From: Mesorhizobium sp. M1E.F.Ca.ET.045.02.1.1 | Lineage (GTDB): Bacteria > Pseudomonadota > Alphaproteobacteria > Rhizobiales > Rhizobiaceae | Assembly (NCBI RefSeq): GCF_003952485.1 | Contig: NZ_CP034447.1 | Location: forward strand, 7,284,391 to 7,348,390 | Direction of reading: 5' to 3' | DNA: 64,000 nt | Shown here: piece after piece, positions 9,433 to 17,377 of the stretch | Layout: each line of letters opens with the position of its first letter | How positions within the stretch are numbered: position 1 is the first letter of the stretch | Made by a program: the position numbers and the translations under genes | The notes under the pieces: model-generated | What the model saw: the letters and a program-made list of their open reading frames with translations, nothing else | The model's database searches: none | What the model was told of the DNA's origin: nothing

Positions 9433-9461
9433 GCAACCCGCCCTCACCGCGGGCGGGTTGC
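9433..9461 (+). terminator. Hairpin between nirK and nirV
   Basis: A perfect 11-bp GC-rich stem (9433-9443 with 9451-9461) and a 7-nt loop with no T-tract. It may reduce read-through into nirV or protect the nirK message. Confidence 0.6.
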
Positions 9462-9482
9462 ACGGCAGGCGGAGTTTTCGGC

Positions 9483-10340
9483 ATGTCTTTCGATCCTGCC
9501 TTCACGTTCGGAACGATCGCGGCCGCCGCGCTCATCGGTTTGGGCGTCAGCCATGCGGTCGATGGTTCGCAATCGGGGGCTCCCGTTGCCGTGGGTGAAC
9601 TGGTGGTTCTGGCGCCTGGTTCATTCAACCATTCGCAGCCTGGCGAATTCCTTAAGGACAGTCATCCCGCGCCGGCGTCCGTCTTGAAGGAGACCATCGA
9701 TGCGCCGCTGGAAATCATGAAGTTCCAGGTGAGCGCAACGGATTACGACCGTTGCGTTTCGGATGGCGCCTGCAAGCCCGCCGACTCGCGCCTCGCCGGC
9801 AACGTTCCGGCGACCGGCGTCAGCTTCACCGATGCGCAAGCCTATGCAAACTGGCTGTCGGCGCGAACGGGCGAGACATGGCGGCTGCCGACAGACCTGG
9901 AATGGGCCTATGCCGCTGGCGAGCGGTTCAGGGCCGACATAGAGGCCGGCGAAGGCGACCCGGCCGACCCGGCAAGGCGATGGCTCACACAGTATCGCAA
10001 CGAGGTTGCGCTCGGTCGCAAATCGGATCCTGAACCGCGGACACCCGGGTCCTTCGGCCTCAATTCAAAGGGCGTTGCGGATATTGCCGGCAATGTCTGG
10101 GAGTGGACATCCACTTGCTATGCCCACGCGACGATGTCCGGTGGCGTCATTGCCAGCTCGATCAGCAATTGCGGCGTGCATGTTGTGGAGGGCTTCCACC
10201 GCACCTACATGTCGAACTTCATCCGAGACGGCAAAAGCGGCGGTTGCGCGGTGGGCACGCCGCCCGACAATCTGGGCTTTCGACTCGTCCATGACCGTAG
10301 CTGGTTTCAGGACGCGCTTCATCGCCTGGGCGTTACCTGA
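9483..10340 (+). CDS. nirV: NirV, formylglycine-generating-enzyme-like protein
   Basis: A 285-residue protein of the SUMF1/FGE-sulfatase fold, the usual companion of nirK. A hydrophobic N-terminus (about residues 10-25) suggests export. Family motifs are seen as PATGVSFTDAQAYANWLSAR, TWRLPTDLEWAYAAG, GVADIAGNVWEWTSTCY and a GFRLV end. NirV is co-transcribed with nirK in many denitrifiers; the exact role is unknown, and some mutants in other species show no nitrite reductase defect. It lies 71 bp after nirK and 22 bp before the haemoglobin gene. Confidence 0.9.
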   Translation: MSFDPAFTFGTIAAAALIGLGVSHAVDGSQSGAPVAVGELVVLAPGSFNHSQPGEFLKDSHPAPASVLKETIDAPLEIMKFQVSATDYDRCVSDGACKPADSRLAGNVPATGVSFTDAQAYANWLSARTGETWRLPTDLEWAYAAGERFRADIEAGEGDPADPARRWLTQYRNEVALGRKSDPEPRTPGSFGLNSKGVADIAGNVWEWTSTCYAHATMSGGVIASSISNCGVHVVEGFHRTYMSNFIRDGKSGGCAVGTPPDNLGFRLVHDRSWFQDALHRLGVT

Positions 10341-10362
10341 AGCTTGAAGAATAGGAACGTGA

Positions 10363-10812
10363 ATGACTTCGAAACCGGTCTTGCTCGACGGGGTTCGCCC
10401 TGCCCCCGAACAGCCCCTGGTTCGTTCTGATGTCGATCGGGCCTCGATAGGAGCACTGGTCCGCAAATTCTATTCCAAGGTCAGAAAGGATGAGCGACTC
10501 GGACCCATTTTCGCCCGCGAGATCGTCGGTGATTGGGAGCCTCATCTCGAGAAGATGACGGACTTCTGGTGCTCCGTCATATTGAAGAGCGGCGACTATC
10601 ATGGACGGCCGGTGCCGGCTCACCTGAAGCTTCAGGATGTCGTTGAAGCCGACTTCGATATCTGGTTGGCCCTCTTCGGGGAAACGGCGGCAGAGCTGTT
10701 CGCCTCCGAAATCGCGGCGGTGTTTGTCGAGCGGGCGGAACGAATAGCGACGAGCCTGAAACTCGCCATGTTCTTTCGCCTTGGTCCTGCCGCGGTCGCG
10801 GTCGGCGAATAG
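10363..10812 (+). CDS. Group 3 truncated haemoglobin
   Basis: A 149-residue protein whose core (about residues 25-140) fits the two-over-two globin fold of group 3 (TrHb3/Ctb): LVRKFYSKVRKDERLGPIF at helices A-B, WEPHLEKMTDFWCSVIL across the E helix, and HLKLQDVVEADFDIWLALF near the F helix with the likely proximal His. Such proteins bind O2 and NO. Sitting 22 bp after nirV, behind a nitrite reductase that releases NO, a role in NO scavenging or reduction is the natural reading. The final segment (LKLAMFFRLGP) ends the fold normally. Confidence 0.85.
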   Translation: MTSKPVLLDGVRPAPEQPLVRSDVDRASIGALVRKFYSKVRKDERLGPIFAREIVGDWEPHLEKMTDFWCSVILKSGDYHGRPVPAHLKLQDVVEADFDIWLALFGETAAELFASEIAAVFVERAERIATSLKLAMFFRLGPAAVAVGE

Positions 10813-10836
10813 GCTGGCCTGTCAAACGCCGCCGGC

Positions 10837-10856
10837 GCCGGGTGCTTTTACCCGGC
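10837..10856 (+). terminator. Probable terminator of the nirK-nirV-haemoglobin unit
   Basis: A stem of GCCGGGT with ACCCGGC around a 6-nt loop (GCTTTT), followed by a T-rich stretch (CTTTGCTTTGATTTT). The T-run is interrupted. Confidence 0.5.
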
Positions 10857-10868
10857 CGGTGCTTTGCT

Positions 10869-10882
10869 TTGATTTTACGCAA
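10869..10882. promoter_or_regulatory. Chimeric CRP/FNR-type box TTGAT-N4-CGCAA
   Basis: TTGATTTTACGCAA has the same half-site combination as the site at 4886. It lies 34 bp before the ion-channel start. Part of its T-run also follows the upstream hairpin. Confidence 0.4.
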
Positions 10883-10916
10883 TGACTACTGCCATCGCAG
10901 TCCGTAGTTTCCCGGG

Positions 10917-11348
10917 ATGATCCTCAACCTTTGCGTCGGCACCATCGTCATAAGCCTGACGGTCCTGATCCACACTTTCGGCCTTATCGCGATTACCTAC
11001 GTGATGGCACGCCTTGTGGCGCTCTTTCGCATGCACGGCCGCCGCAGCCGGGTCGTCGCCATGATCAGCGTCGTGATGGGACTTTTTGCGGTCATGACGG
11101 CGGAAGTCTGGCTGTGGGCGGGAGTCTACCTGTTCCTCGGAATCCTGGGCGACTTCGAGACGGCGCTTTACTTTTCGACCATCACCTTTTCGACGGTCGG
11201 CTATGGCGACGTGGTGCCCGCCCATGGCTGGCGCGTCCTGGCAGCCCTGGAAGGCGTCAACGGGTTTCTGCTGATCGGCTGGTCGACCGCCTATCTGATC
11301 GCGGCCGGCACCCGTGTCGGCCCGTTCAGGGTCGGCGAGCACTTTTGA
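10917..11348 (+). CDS. Small ion channel with potassium selectivity filter
   Basis: A 143-residue membrane protein with hydrophobic segments at about 5-30, 45-70 and 102-125. A pore loop before the last segment carries TFSTVGYGDVVP, the TVGYGD filter of K+ channels. No cytosolic gating (RCK) domain follows; the protein ends soon after the last helix. The family is the two-TM ion channel group (Ion_trans_2), here with one extra N-terminal helix. No clear ribosome binding site was found before the ATG. It stands alone between the NO-detoxification unit and hemN. Its role is unknown; the chimeric box upstream suggests microaerobic or NO control. Confidence 0.82.
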   Translation: MILNLCVGTIVISLTVLIHTFGLIAITYVMARLVALFRMHGRRSRVVAMISVVMGLFAVMTAEVWLWAGVYLFLGILGDFETALYFSTITFSTVGYGDVVPAHGWRVLAALEGVNGFLLIGWSTAYLIAAGTRVGPFRVGEHF

Positions 11349-11373
11349 TCAGCGGGCCTGGCCGCTGATCAAA
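11344..11373. terminator. Bidirectional terminator between ion channel and hemN
   Basis: A perfect 12-bp stem TTTGATCAGCGG / CCGCTGATCAAA with a 6-nt loop. It overlaps the stop codons of both convergent genes, and the A/T ends give T-runs on either strand. Confidence 0.8.
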
Positions 11374-12763
11374 CCGCCACCGAATGCCTGCCGGTTCCAT
11401 TCCTGAAATACGTGTCGAATTTCGCCGCCACCGTCCGAACCAGCGGGCGGCTTTGCGCCGGCACGACGAAGTTTTCACCGTCGAGCCGAAGGAACTGGCC
11501 CGCGCCGCTGATGGCTAGGCGGCTGGCCTCGCACAGCAACCTTTGGCCGACATTTCCAAAGCGTTCGACAAGCTCGACCGCTGAGAAAGTGAAGTTGCAC
11601 ATCAGGCGCTCGATGACCCAGCCCCGCGCCTGATCTTCGACGCCGAGTTCAATACCGCGGCCTATCGCCAGTTCTCCGGAATCCACGGCCCTCTCGTACT
11701 CGCCGGTCGCAACGATGTTTTGTGCATAGCCCTGGCGGTACCGGCTGATCGAGGACGGGCCAAGGCCGATCAGGGTTTCGCACTGATCCTCGGTATAACC
11801 CTGGAAATTGCGGCGGATCTTGCCGGCGCGCGCCGCGACCGCCAGCGAATCGCCCGGCTTGGCGAAATGATCGAGCCCGAGCGCCTCGTAGCCGGCGTCG
11901 ACGATCAGTCTCGCGGCGAGTTGCGACTGCGCCAGACGTGCGGCGGAATCGGGCAGCCACGCCTCATCGATCATCGTCTGATGCTTCTTGAACCAGGGCA
12001 CATGCGCATAGCCGAACAGGGCCAGCCTGTCCGGCGCCAGCGTCAGCGCCTGGGCGACAGTCGCCGCAACGCTCTCGCAGGTCTGATGCGGCAGGCCGTA
12101 CAGCAGGTCCAGATTGACGGACGTGACACCCCTCGCCCGCACCGCATCGACAATGCTTTTGGTCAGCGCAAAGCTCTGCTCGCGATTGATCGCCTTCTGC
12201 ACTTTGGGATCGAAGTCCTGGACACCGAGGCTCGCTCTGGTCATGCCGATCGCAGCGAAGGCATCAAGCCGCCCTTCATCCATGTCGTTCGGATCGATCT
12301 CAACGCTGAGGCCGGCATCGTCGAGAAAGTCGAACCGATCCCGCAACGCTTTTCCGAGCATGAGGATGTCGTCGGGCTTCAGCATGGTCGGGGAGCCGCC
12401 GCCGAAATGGACGGCACGTACCTTGCCCCGGCCGCTCACAAGGCCGCCGACAGTTTCGATTTCCTTGTGGAGCGAGCGCAGAAAAGTGGCCACGGGCGCA
12501 TAGTGCCGGGTCTGCTTGGTGTGGCAGGCGCAGAACCAGCACAGCCTGTCGCAATAGGGGATATGCAGATACAGCGATATCTCGTCATTGCCCTCAAGTG
12601 CATCCATCCAGCCGCGAACCGTTGCCGCGTCGACGCCCGGATGAAAGTGCGGGGCCGTCGGGTAGCTCGTATAACGCGGTACGTTGTCGCCAAGTCCCGC
12701 GGTTGGGGGGCCTGCGGTTGGGGTTGGGCGTGTTTCATAGGCAGTGGCGGCTGAGGTGCTCAT
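11369..12763 (-). CDS. hemN: Oxygen-independent coproporphyrinogen III oxidase
   Basis: A 464-residue radical SAM enzyme turning coproporphyrinogen III into protoporphyrinogen IX without oxygen. The cluster motif is HIPYCDRLCWFCACHTKQT, with Cys spacing CX3CX2C and the extra following Cys of HemN. GGGSPTML (SAM binding) and the HemN C-terminal domain (LIGLGPSSISR) follow. The first 30 residues are low-complexity. It supplies haem for the cbb3 oxidase when oxygen is scarce. It is divergent from fnrN across a perfect anaerobox. Confidence 0.95.
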   Translation of the reverse strand: MSTSAATAYETRPTPTAGPPTAGLGDNVPRYTSYPTAPHFHPGVDAATVRGWMDALEGNDEISLYLHIPYCDRLCWFCACHTKQTRHYAPVATFLRSLHKEIETVGGLVSGRGKVRAVHFGGGSPTMLKPDDILMLGKALRDRFDFLDDAGLSVEIDPNDMDEGRLDAFAAIGMTRASLGVQDFDPKVQKAINREQSFALTKSIVDAVRARGVTSVNLDLLYGLPHQTCESVAATVAQALTLAPDRLALFGYAHVPWFKKHQTMIDEAWLPDSAARLAQSQLAARLIVDAGYEALGLDHFAKPGDSLAVAARAGKIRRNFQGYTEDQCETLIGLGPSSISRYRQGYAQNIVATGEYERAVDSGELAIGRGIELGVEDQARGWVIERLMCNFTFSAVELVERFGNVGQRLLCEASRLAISGAGQFLRLDGENFVVPAQSRPLVRTVAAKFDTYFRNGTGRHSVAV

Positions 12764-12797
12764 ACGGGCAAACTGCCGAAACTACCCCGACAAAGCC

Positions 12798-12811
12798 TTG
12801 ATCTCGATCAA
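12798..12811. promoter_or_regulatory. FNR/FixK anaerobox between hemN and fnrN
   Basis: TTGATCTCGATCAA matches the consensus exactly. It lies 35 bp from hemN and 58 bp from fnrN, so it can serve both directions and allow FnrN to control itself. Confidence 0.85.
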
Positions 12812-12868
12812 GGCGGCGCAGGGCGCAACCGGCGCAAGTTGCGGTCCCTGCTTCATTAAAGGCGTCGT

Positions 12869-13582
12869 ATGGCCGTCAGACAGGATGCTCAACGAGTTGG
12901 CATTCCCGCGATTTGCGAATCCTGCGAAGCGCGCCATGGCGGGCTATGCGGCGCGCTCGAGGCCGGCCAGCTCGCCGAGTTGGCCAGGGCCTCATCGAGA
13001 CATGAGGTCCTGGCCGGGACGGAACTTCCCGACGATGGCACCTACTCGAACGTGCTGTCCGGCGTGGTCAAGCTTACGAGAAACCTGTCGGACGGTCGTC
13101 AGCAGATTGTCGGGTTCCATTTCGCGCCCGATTTTCTAGGCAGGCCGTTCGAGGCAAAAAGGCCAATCAAGGCCGAAGCCTTGACGAAAATGACGCTTTG
13201 CTCGTTTCCGAGGGCGATCATCGACCGGATGATGGGCGACACGCCGGAGATCGGGCAAAGGCTGCTCCAGCACGCGCTGAACGAGCTCGACGAAGCGCGC
13301 GACTGGATGACGGCACTGGGGCACAAGACCGCGTCCGAAAAAGTAGCAAGCTTCCTTCTCATGATCGCCAGAAACATCGATCCGGCCAATCATCCGGCGG
13401 GCTCGACAAGCTTCGACCTGCCGCTGTCACGCGCGGATATCGCCGATTTTCTTGGACTGACCATCGAGACGGTAAGCCGCGAATTGTCCAGGCTGCGGTC
13501 GGATGGCGTGATCCGGATTGTAAACAAACGGCACATCAGCCTGGAAAGCGTGGCTCAGCTCGAGGAACGCCGCGGCGACTGA
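12869..13582 (+). CDS. fnrN: FnrN, oxygen-sensing CRP/FNR regulator
   Basis: A 237-residue regulator with the four cysteines needed for an oxygen-labile [4Fe-4S] cluster: C16, C19 and C27 in ICESCEARHGGLC, and C111 in KMTLCSF. The DNA-binding end SRADIADFLGLTIETVSREL has the FNR recognition residues E--SR. It activates genes with TTGAY-N4-RTCAA boxes when oxygen falls. Its own promoter has such a box, shared with hemN. Together with FixK and NnrR it makes three CRP/FNR regulators within 14 kb. Confidence 0.94.
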   Translation: MAVRQDAQRVGIPAICESCEARHGGLCGALEAGQLAELARASSRHEVLAGTELPDDGTYSNVLSGVVKLTRNLSDGRQQIVGFHFAPDFLGRPFEAKRPIKAEALTKMTLCSFPRAIIDRMMGDTPEIGQRLLQHALNELDEARDWMTALGHKTASEKVASFLLMIARNIDPANHPAGSTSFDLPLSRADIADFLGLTIETVSRELSRLRSDGVIRIVNKRHISLESVAQLEERRGD

Positions 13583-13733
13583 ACAGCCGACGGCCCGCCT
13601 TCTCCCGCGCAAAGCAATCGGTGAGTTTCGGGCTCTCAGATCGGGCGTGGCTCCTGGCGCGGTCGTTGCTCCGACGGCCCTGGCGTTCTTGATGGCCGGC
13701 CCTGACGGCTCCCGAAAACAAAAGCTGTACCGT

Positions 13734-13747
13734 TTGACCTGGATCAA
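13734..13747. promoter_or_regulatory. FNR/FixK anaerobox before fixN
   Basis: TTGACCTGGATCAA lies 78 bp before the fixN start and fits the TTGAC-N4-ATCAA form typical of fixN promoters. Confidence 0.85.
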
Positions 13748-13825
13748 GGCTGTGAGGGTGGAAAATCCCGAAATGGTGCCGCGAGCGGTCATTTTCCGCT
13801 GGAACTTCGAGATCGGGGACTTGCG

Positions 13826-15436
13826 ATGAGATTTGGCACGGAGATCGTCCTTCTAAGCCTGTTTGCCTTTGCGGCCCTAGTGGCTGCCGGCTTCGGCGCA
13901 GATGAGCCTTTTCGCCAGCATATGTGGGTGTTGTTCTTCGCGGTGGCTGGCTTCACCGCGATCCTGTTGCGCAACACGGATTTCAAGGCGGCAACTCCGG
14001 TCGACCCCTCGGCCTACATGGATGGTCCGATCCGTTACGGAGCGATCGCCACGGTGTTCTGGGGCGTCGTCGGCATGCTGGTCGGCGTTGTCATTGCTCT
14101 TCAGCTTGCCTACCCGGATCTCGATATCCAACCCTGGTTCAATTTTGGCCGCCTCCGGCCTCTGCATACTTCCGGCGTGATCTTCGCCTTTGGCGGCAAC
14201 GCTCTTCTGTGCACGTCCATGTATGTCGTGCAGCGTACCTCGCGCGCGAGGCTGTTCGGCGGCGATCTCGCCTGGTTCGTCTTCTGGGGCTACCAGCTTT
14301 TCATCGTCATGGCCGCGACCGGCTATCTGCTCGGCATCACCGAAGGTCGCGAATATGCCGAGCCGGAATGGTATGTCGACCTCTGGCTGACGATCGTCTG
14401 GGTCGCCTACCTGATCCTTTTCCTTGGCACCATCCTCAAGCGCAAGGAACCGCATATCTACGTCGCCAACTGGTTCTACCTCTCCTTCATCGTGACCATT
14501 GCGATGCTGCATGTGGTCAACAACCTCTCGATGCCGGTGTCATTCCTAGGCTCGAAGAGCTACTCGGCATTCTCAGGCGTTCAGGACGCGCTGACCCAGT
14601 GGTGGTACGGCCATAATGCCGTCGGCTTCTTCCTGACCGCCGGCTTCCTCGGCATGATGTACTACTTCGTGCCGAAGCAGGTGAACCGCCCGGTCTACTC
14701 CTACCGCCTGTCGATCATCCACTTCTGGGCGCTGATCTTCCTCTACATCTGGGCCGGCCCCCATCACCTTCACTACACCGCCCTGCCCGATTGGGCGCAG
14801 ACGCTCGGCATGGTGTTCTCGGTCATGCTGTGGATGCCCTCCTGGGGCGGCATGATCAACGGCCTGATGACCCTCTCCGGAGCCTGGGACAAGATCCGCA
14901 CCGATCCGATCGTCCGCATGATGGTCGCGGCCATCGCTTTCTACGGCATGTCGACCTTCGAAGGCCCGATGATGTCGATCAAGGCCGTCAACTCGCTCTC
15001 GCACTACACGGACTGGACCATCGGCCATGTCCATTCCGGCGCGCTCGGCTGGGTCGGCATGATCTCGTTCGGCGCCATCTACTACATGGTGCCCAAGCTC
15101 TGGAACCGTGAGCGGCTCTATTCGATGCGTCTCGTCACCTGGCACTTCTGGCTGGCGACGCTCGGCATCGTCGTCTACGCGGCCGTGATGTGGGTTTCCG
15201 GCATCATGCAGGGCCTGATGTGGCGCGAGTACGACGAACAGGGTTTCCTCGTCTATTCATTCGCCGAGACCGTCGCCGCCATGCACCCCTACTACCTCAT
15301 GCGCGCAGCGGGTGGCGCCATGTATCTCGCCGGTGCCCTGATCATGGCCTGGAACATCACCATGACCATCCTCGGCTACCAGCGCAAAGAACAACCACTG
15401 CCGGGTTCCGCACCCGCTCTCCAGCCTGCTCAATAA
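13826..15436 (+). CDS. fixN: cbb3 cytochrome oxidase catalytic subunit
   Basis: A 536-residue membrane protein with about twelve helices, subunit I of the high-affinity cbb3 oxidase that reduces oxygen at nanomolar levels. Haem and CuB histidine regions are visible: [48 protein letters not shown] and [17 protein letters not shown]. The length is normal. It heads fixNOQP, with fixO starting 10 bp after its stop. Confidence 0.96.
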   Translation: MRFGTEIVLLSLFAFAALVAAGFGADEPFRQHMWVLFFAVAGFTAILLRNTDFKAATPVDPSAYMDGPIRYGAIATVFWGVVGMLVGVVIALQLAYPDLDIQPWFNFGRLRPLHTSGVIFAFGGNALLCTSMYVVQRTSRARLFGGDLAWFVFWGYQLFIVMAATGYLLGITEGREYAEPEWYVDLWLTIVWVAYLILFLGTILKRKEPHIYVANWFYLSFIVTIAMLHVVNNLSMPVSFLGSKSYSAFSGVQDALTQWWYGHNAVGFFLTAGFLGMMYYFVPKQVNRPVYSYRLSIIHFWALIFLYIWAGPHHLHYTALPDWAQTLGMVFSVMLWMPSWGGMINGLMTLSGAWDKIRTDPIVRMMVAAIAFYGMSTFEGPMMSIKAVNSLSHYTDWTIGHVHSGALGWVGMISFGAIYYMVPKLWNRERLYSMRLVTWHFWLATLGIVVYAAVMWVSGIMQGLMWREYDEQGFLVYSFAETVAAMHPYYLMRAAGGAMYLAGALIMAWNITMTILGYQRKEQPLPGSAPALQPAQ

Positions 15437-15446
15437 GGAGCCAGAC

Positions 15447-16178
15447 ATGGGTCTGATCGATAAACACTCCCTAATCGAGAAGAACGCCACGCTTCTTCTC
15501 GTCGGTTCCCTGCTGGTCGTCACGGTCGGCGGCATCGTCGAGATCGCACCGCTCTTCTATCTCGACAACACGATCGAGAAGGTGGACGGCATGCGGCCCT
15601 ACACCCCGCTCGAGCTCGCCGGCCGCAACATCTATGTTCGCGAAGGTTGCTACCTCTGCCACAGCCAGATGATCCGACCCTTCCGGGACGAGGTCGAACG
15701 GTATGGCCACTACAGCCTGGCTGCCGAGTCCATGTACGATCATCCATTCCAGTGGGGATCGAAGCGGACCGGCCCTGATCTTGCGCGCGTCGGCGATCGC
15801 TACTCCAACGCCTGGCACGTCCAGCATCTCGACGATCCGCGCTCCGTCGTGCCGGAGTCGATCATGCCGAGCTACGCGTTCCTGAGAAACACGCCGATCG
15901 AGGTGAAGGACTTCTCGACGCATCTGGTCGCGAACAGGCGTGTCGGAGTGCCCTATTCCGATGACATGGTCTCGAACGCCAATGCAGACCTGATGGCTCA
16001 GGCAGACCCCAACGCGGACACGTCCGGACTGGAAAGCCGCTATCCGAAAGCCAAGGTCGGCGACTTCGACGGCAACCCCCAGCAGATCACCGAGATGGAT
16101 GCGCTGGTCGCCTATCTGCAGATGCTCGGCACGCTGGTCGACTTCAAGAACTACGACGAAGCAGCCGGCTATCGCTGA
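15447..16178 (+). CDS. fixO: cbb3 oxidase monohaem cytochrome c subunit
   Basis: A 243-residue membrane-anchored cytochrome. One N-terminal helix spans about residues 15-38, and the periplasmic part binds one haem c through [15 protein letters not shown], a CXXCH motif with the family's downstream residues. The axial Met is likely in [12 protein letters not shown]. It moves electrons between FixP and FixN. AAGGAG 7 nt upstream fixes the start. Confidence 0.96.
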   Translation: MGLIDKHSLIEKNATLLLVGSLLVVTVGGIVEIAPLFYLDNTIEKVDGMRPYTPLELAGRNIYVREGCYLCHSQMIRPFRDEVERYGHYSLAAESMYDHPFQWGSKRTGPDLARVGDRYSNAWHVQHLDDPRSVVPESIMPSYAFLRNTPIEVKDFSTHLVANRRVGVPYSDDMVSNANADLMAQADPNADTSGLESRYPKAKVGDFDGNPQQITEMDALVAYLQMLGTLVDFKNYDEAAGYR

Positions 16179-16190
16179 GGAGAGCAATCG

Positions 16191-16340
16191 ATGGACTACA
16201 ATTTGATGCGTGAGTTCGCCGACAGCTGGGGCCTGCTTGCCATGGCCCTGTTCTTTGTCGGCTGCATAGCCTTCGCGCTTCGTCCGGGTGGCAAAGCGCA
16301 TGCCGACCAGGCCGCACAGATTCCTCTCAAGGACGATTGA
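16191..16340 (+). CDS. fixQ: cbb3 oxidase small subunit FixQ
   Basis: A 49-residue protein in the gap between fixO and fixP. It has one membrane helix (about GLLAMALFFVGCIAFALRP) followed by a short polar tail, as in CcoQ/FixQ. AGGAGAG stands 6 nt before the ATG. It stabilises the oxidase. The fixP start follows two bases after its stop. Confidence 0.9.
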   Translation: MDYNLMREFADSWGLLAMALFFVGCIAFALRPGGKAHADQAAQIPLKDD

Positions 16341-16342
16341 TC

Positions 16343-17206
16343 ATGAGCAGCGAGCATATCGACGAAATCTCGGGCATCACAACGACTGGGCACGAGTGGG
16401 ACGGGATCAAGGAGCTCAACAATCCCCTGCCGCGGTGGTGGGTGATCACCTTCTACGTCACCATCGCCTGGGCGCTCGCCTATACGATCTTCTATCCCGC
16501 CTGGCCGATGCTGAGCTCGACCACCAGGGGCGTTCTGGGCTTTTCCAGCCGCAACGACGTCAAGAACGAATTGGCCGCCGCGGAAGCCGCCAAGGCCAAA
16601 TACGTCGCGTCAATAGAGTCCAAGAGTGTTTCCGAAATCGCGGGCGACGATGCGCTGCGCGAGTTTGCCGTCGCGGCCGGCGGCGCGGCATTCAAGGTCA
16701 ACTGCGTGCAATGCCACGGATCCGGCGCTCTGGGGTCGAAAGGATTTCCGAACCTCAACGATGACGATTGGCTCTGGGGAGGAAAGACGGAGCAGATCCA
16801 GCAGACGATCACGCACGGCGTCCGCTTCGCCGCGGACGCCGATACCCGCCAGTCCGAGATGCCTGCCTTCGCCGACGTGCTCCAGCCCGAGCAGGTCGCC
16901 CAGGTGAGCGCTTTCGTTGCCAGCCTGTCGGGCCCAGTGAAGGACAAGAGCCTGATCGAGCCCGGCGCCAAGGTTTTCGCGGACAATTGTGTCGCCTGCC
17001 ATGGCGAGAACGCGAAGGGCAACAGGGAGCTCGGAGCACCCGATCTCACCGATGCGATCTGGCTCTACGGCCCCGGCGAAGCCGCCATTGCTGCTCAAGT
17101 GAAAGCTCCGAAGAACGGGGTGATGCCCGCCTGGGTCGGTCGTCTTGGCGAGACTACGGTCAAGGAACTGGCTGTCTATGTCCATTCGCTTGGCGGCGGA
17201 GAATAG
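16343..17206 (+). CDS. fixP: cbb3 oxidase dihaem cytochrome c subunit
   Basis: A 287-residue protein: a cytoplasmic N-terminus, one membrane helix (about residues 35-57, WWVITFYVTIAWALAYTIFY), then two haem c domains with CVQCHGSGA and CVACHGENA. It takes electrons from the bc1 complex. The ATG at 16343 is used; a TTG six bases earlier overlaps the end of fixQ and is less likely. A strong terminator follows. Confidence 0.96.
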   Translation: MSSEHIDEISGITTTGHEWDGIKELNNPLPRWWVITFYVTIAWALAYTIFYPAWPMLSSTTRGVLGFSSRNDVKNELAAAEAAKAKYVASIESKSVSEIAGDDALREFAVAAGGAAFKVNCVQCHGSGALGSKGFPNLNDDDWLWGGKTEQIQQTITHGVRFAADADTRQSEMPAFADVLQPEQVAQVSAFVASLSGPVKDKSLIEPGAKVFADNCVACHGENAKGNRELGAPDLTDAIWLYGPGEAAIAAQVKAPKNGVMPAWVGRLGETTVKELAVYVHSLGGGE

Positions 17207-17244
17207 AAGCGGGGACTATTCTCGGCCCTTGGCCGTTCAAGCGA

Positions 17245-17269
17245 CGAGGCCCGGCCATGCCGGGCCTCG
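17245..17269 (+). terminator. Terminator between fixNOQP and fixGHIS
   Basis: A perfect 11-bp stem CGAGGCCCGGC / GCCGGGCCTCG with a 3-nt loop, followed by ACTTGTTTTTG. Confidence 0.88.
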
Positions 17270-17290
17270 ACTTGTTTTTGATGATTCAAT

Positions 17291-17304
17291 TTGACCTGCA
17301 TCAA
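17291..17304. promoter_or_regulatory. FNR/FixK anaerobox before fixG
   Basis: TTGACCTGCATCAA, 74 bp before the fixG start. It makes fixGHIS a second, separately started unit, since a terminator precedes it. Confidence 0.85.
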
Positions 17305-17377
17305 CGCGACGCGGCGTGAGCGATTGCAAGAGTGCCGGACAGAGGCGGCATCATTTCGCCGCGATTGGAGATTGGTC

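Noticed and set aside
13583..13733. A small gene between fnrN and fixN (frame near 13647-13829).
   Set aside because: It runs through the anaerobox and the fixN start region with no likeness to any family.
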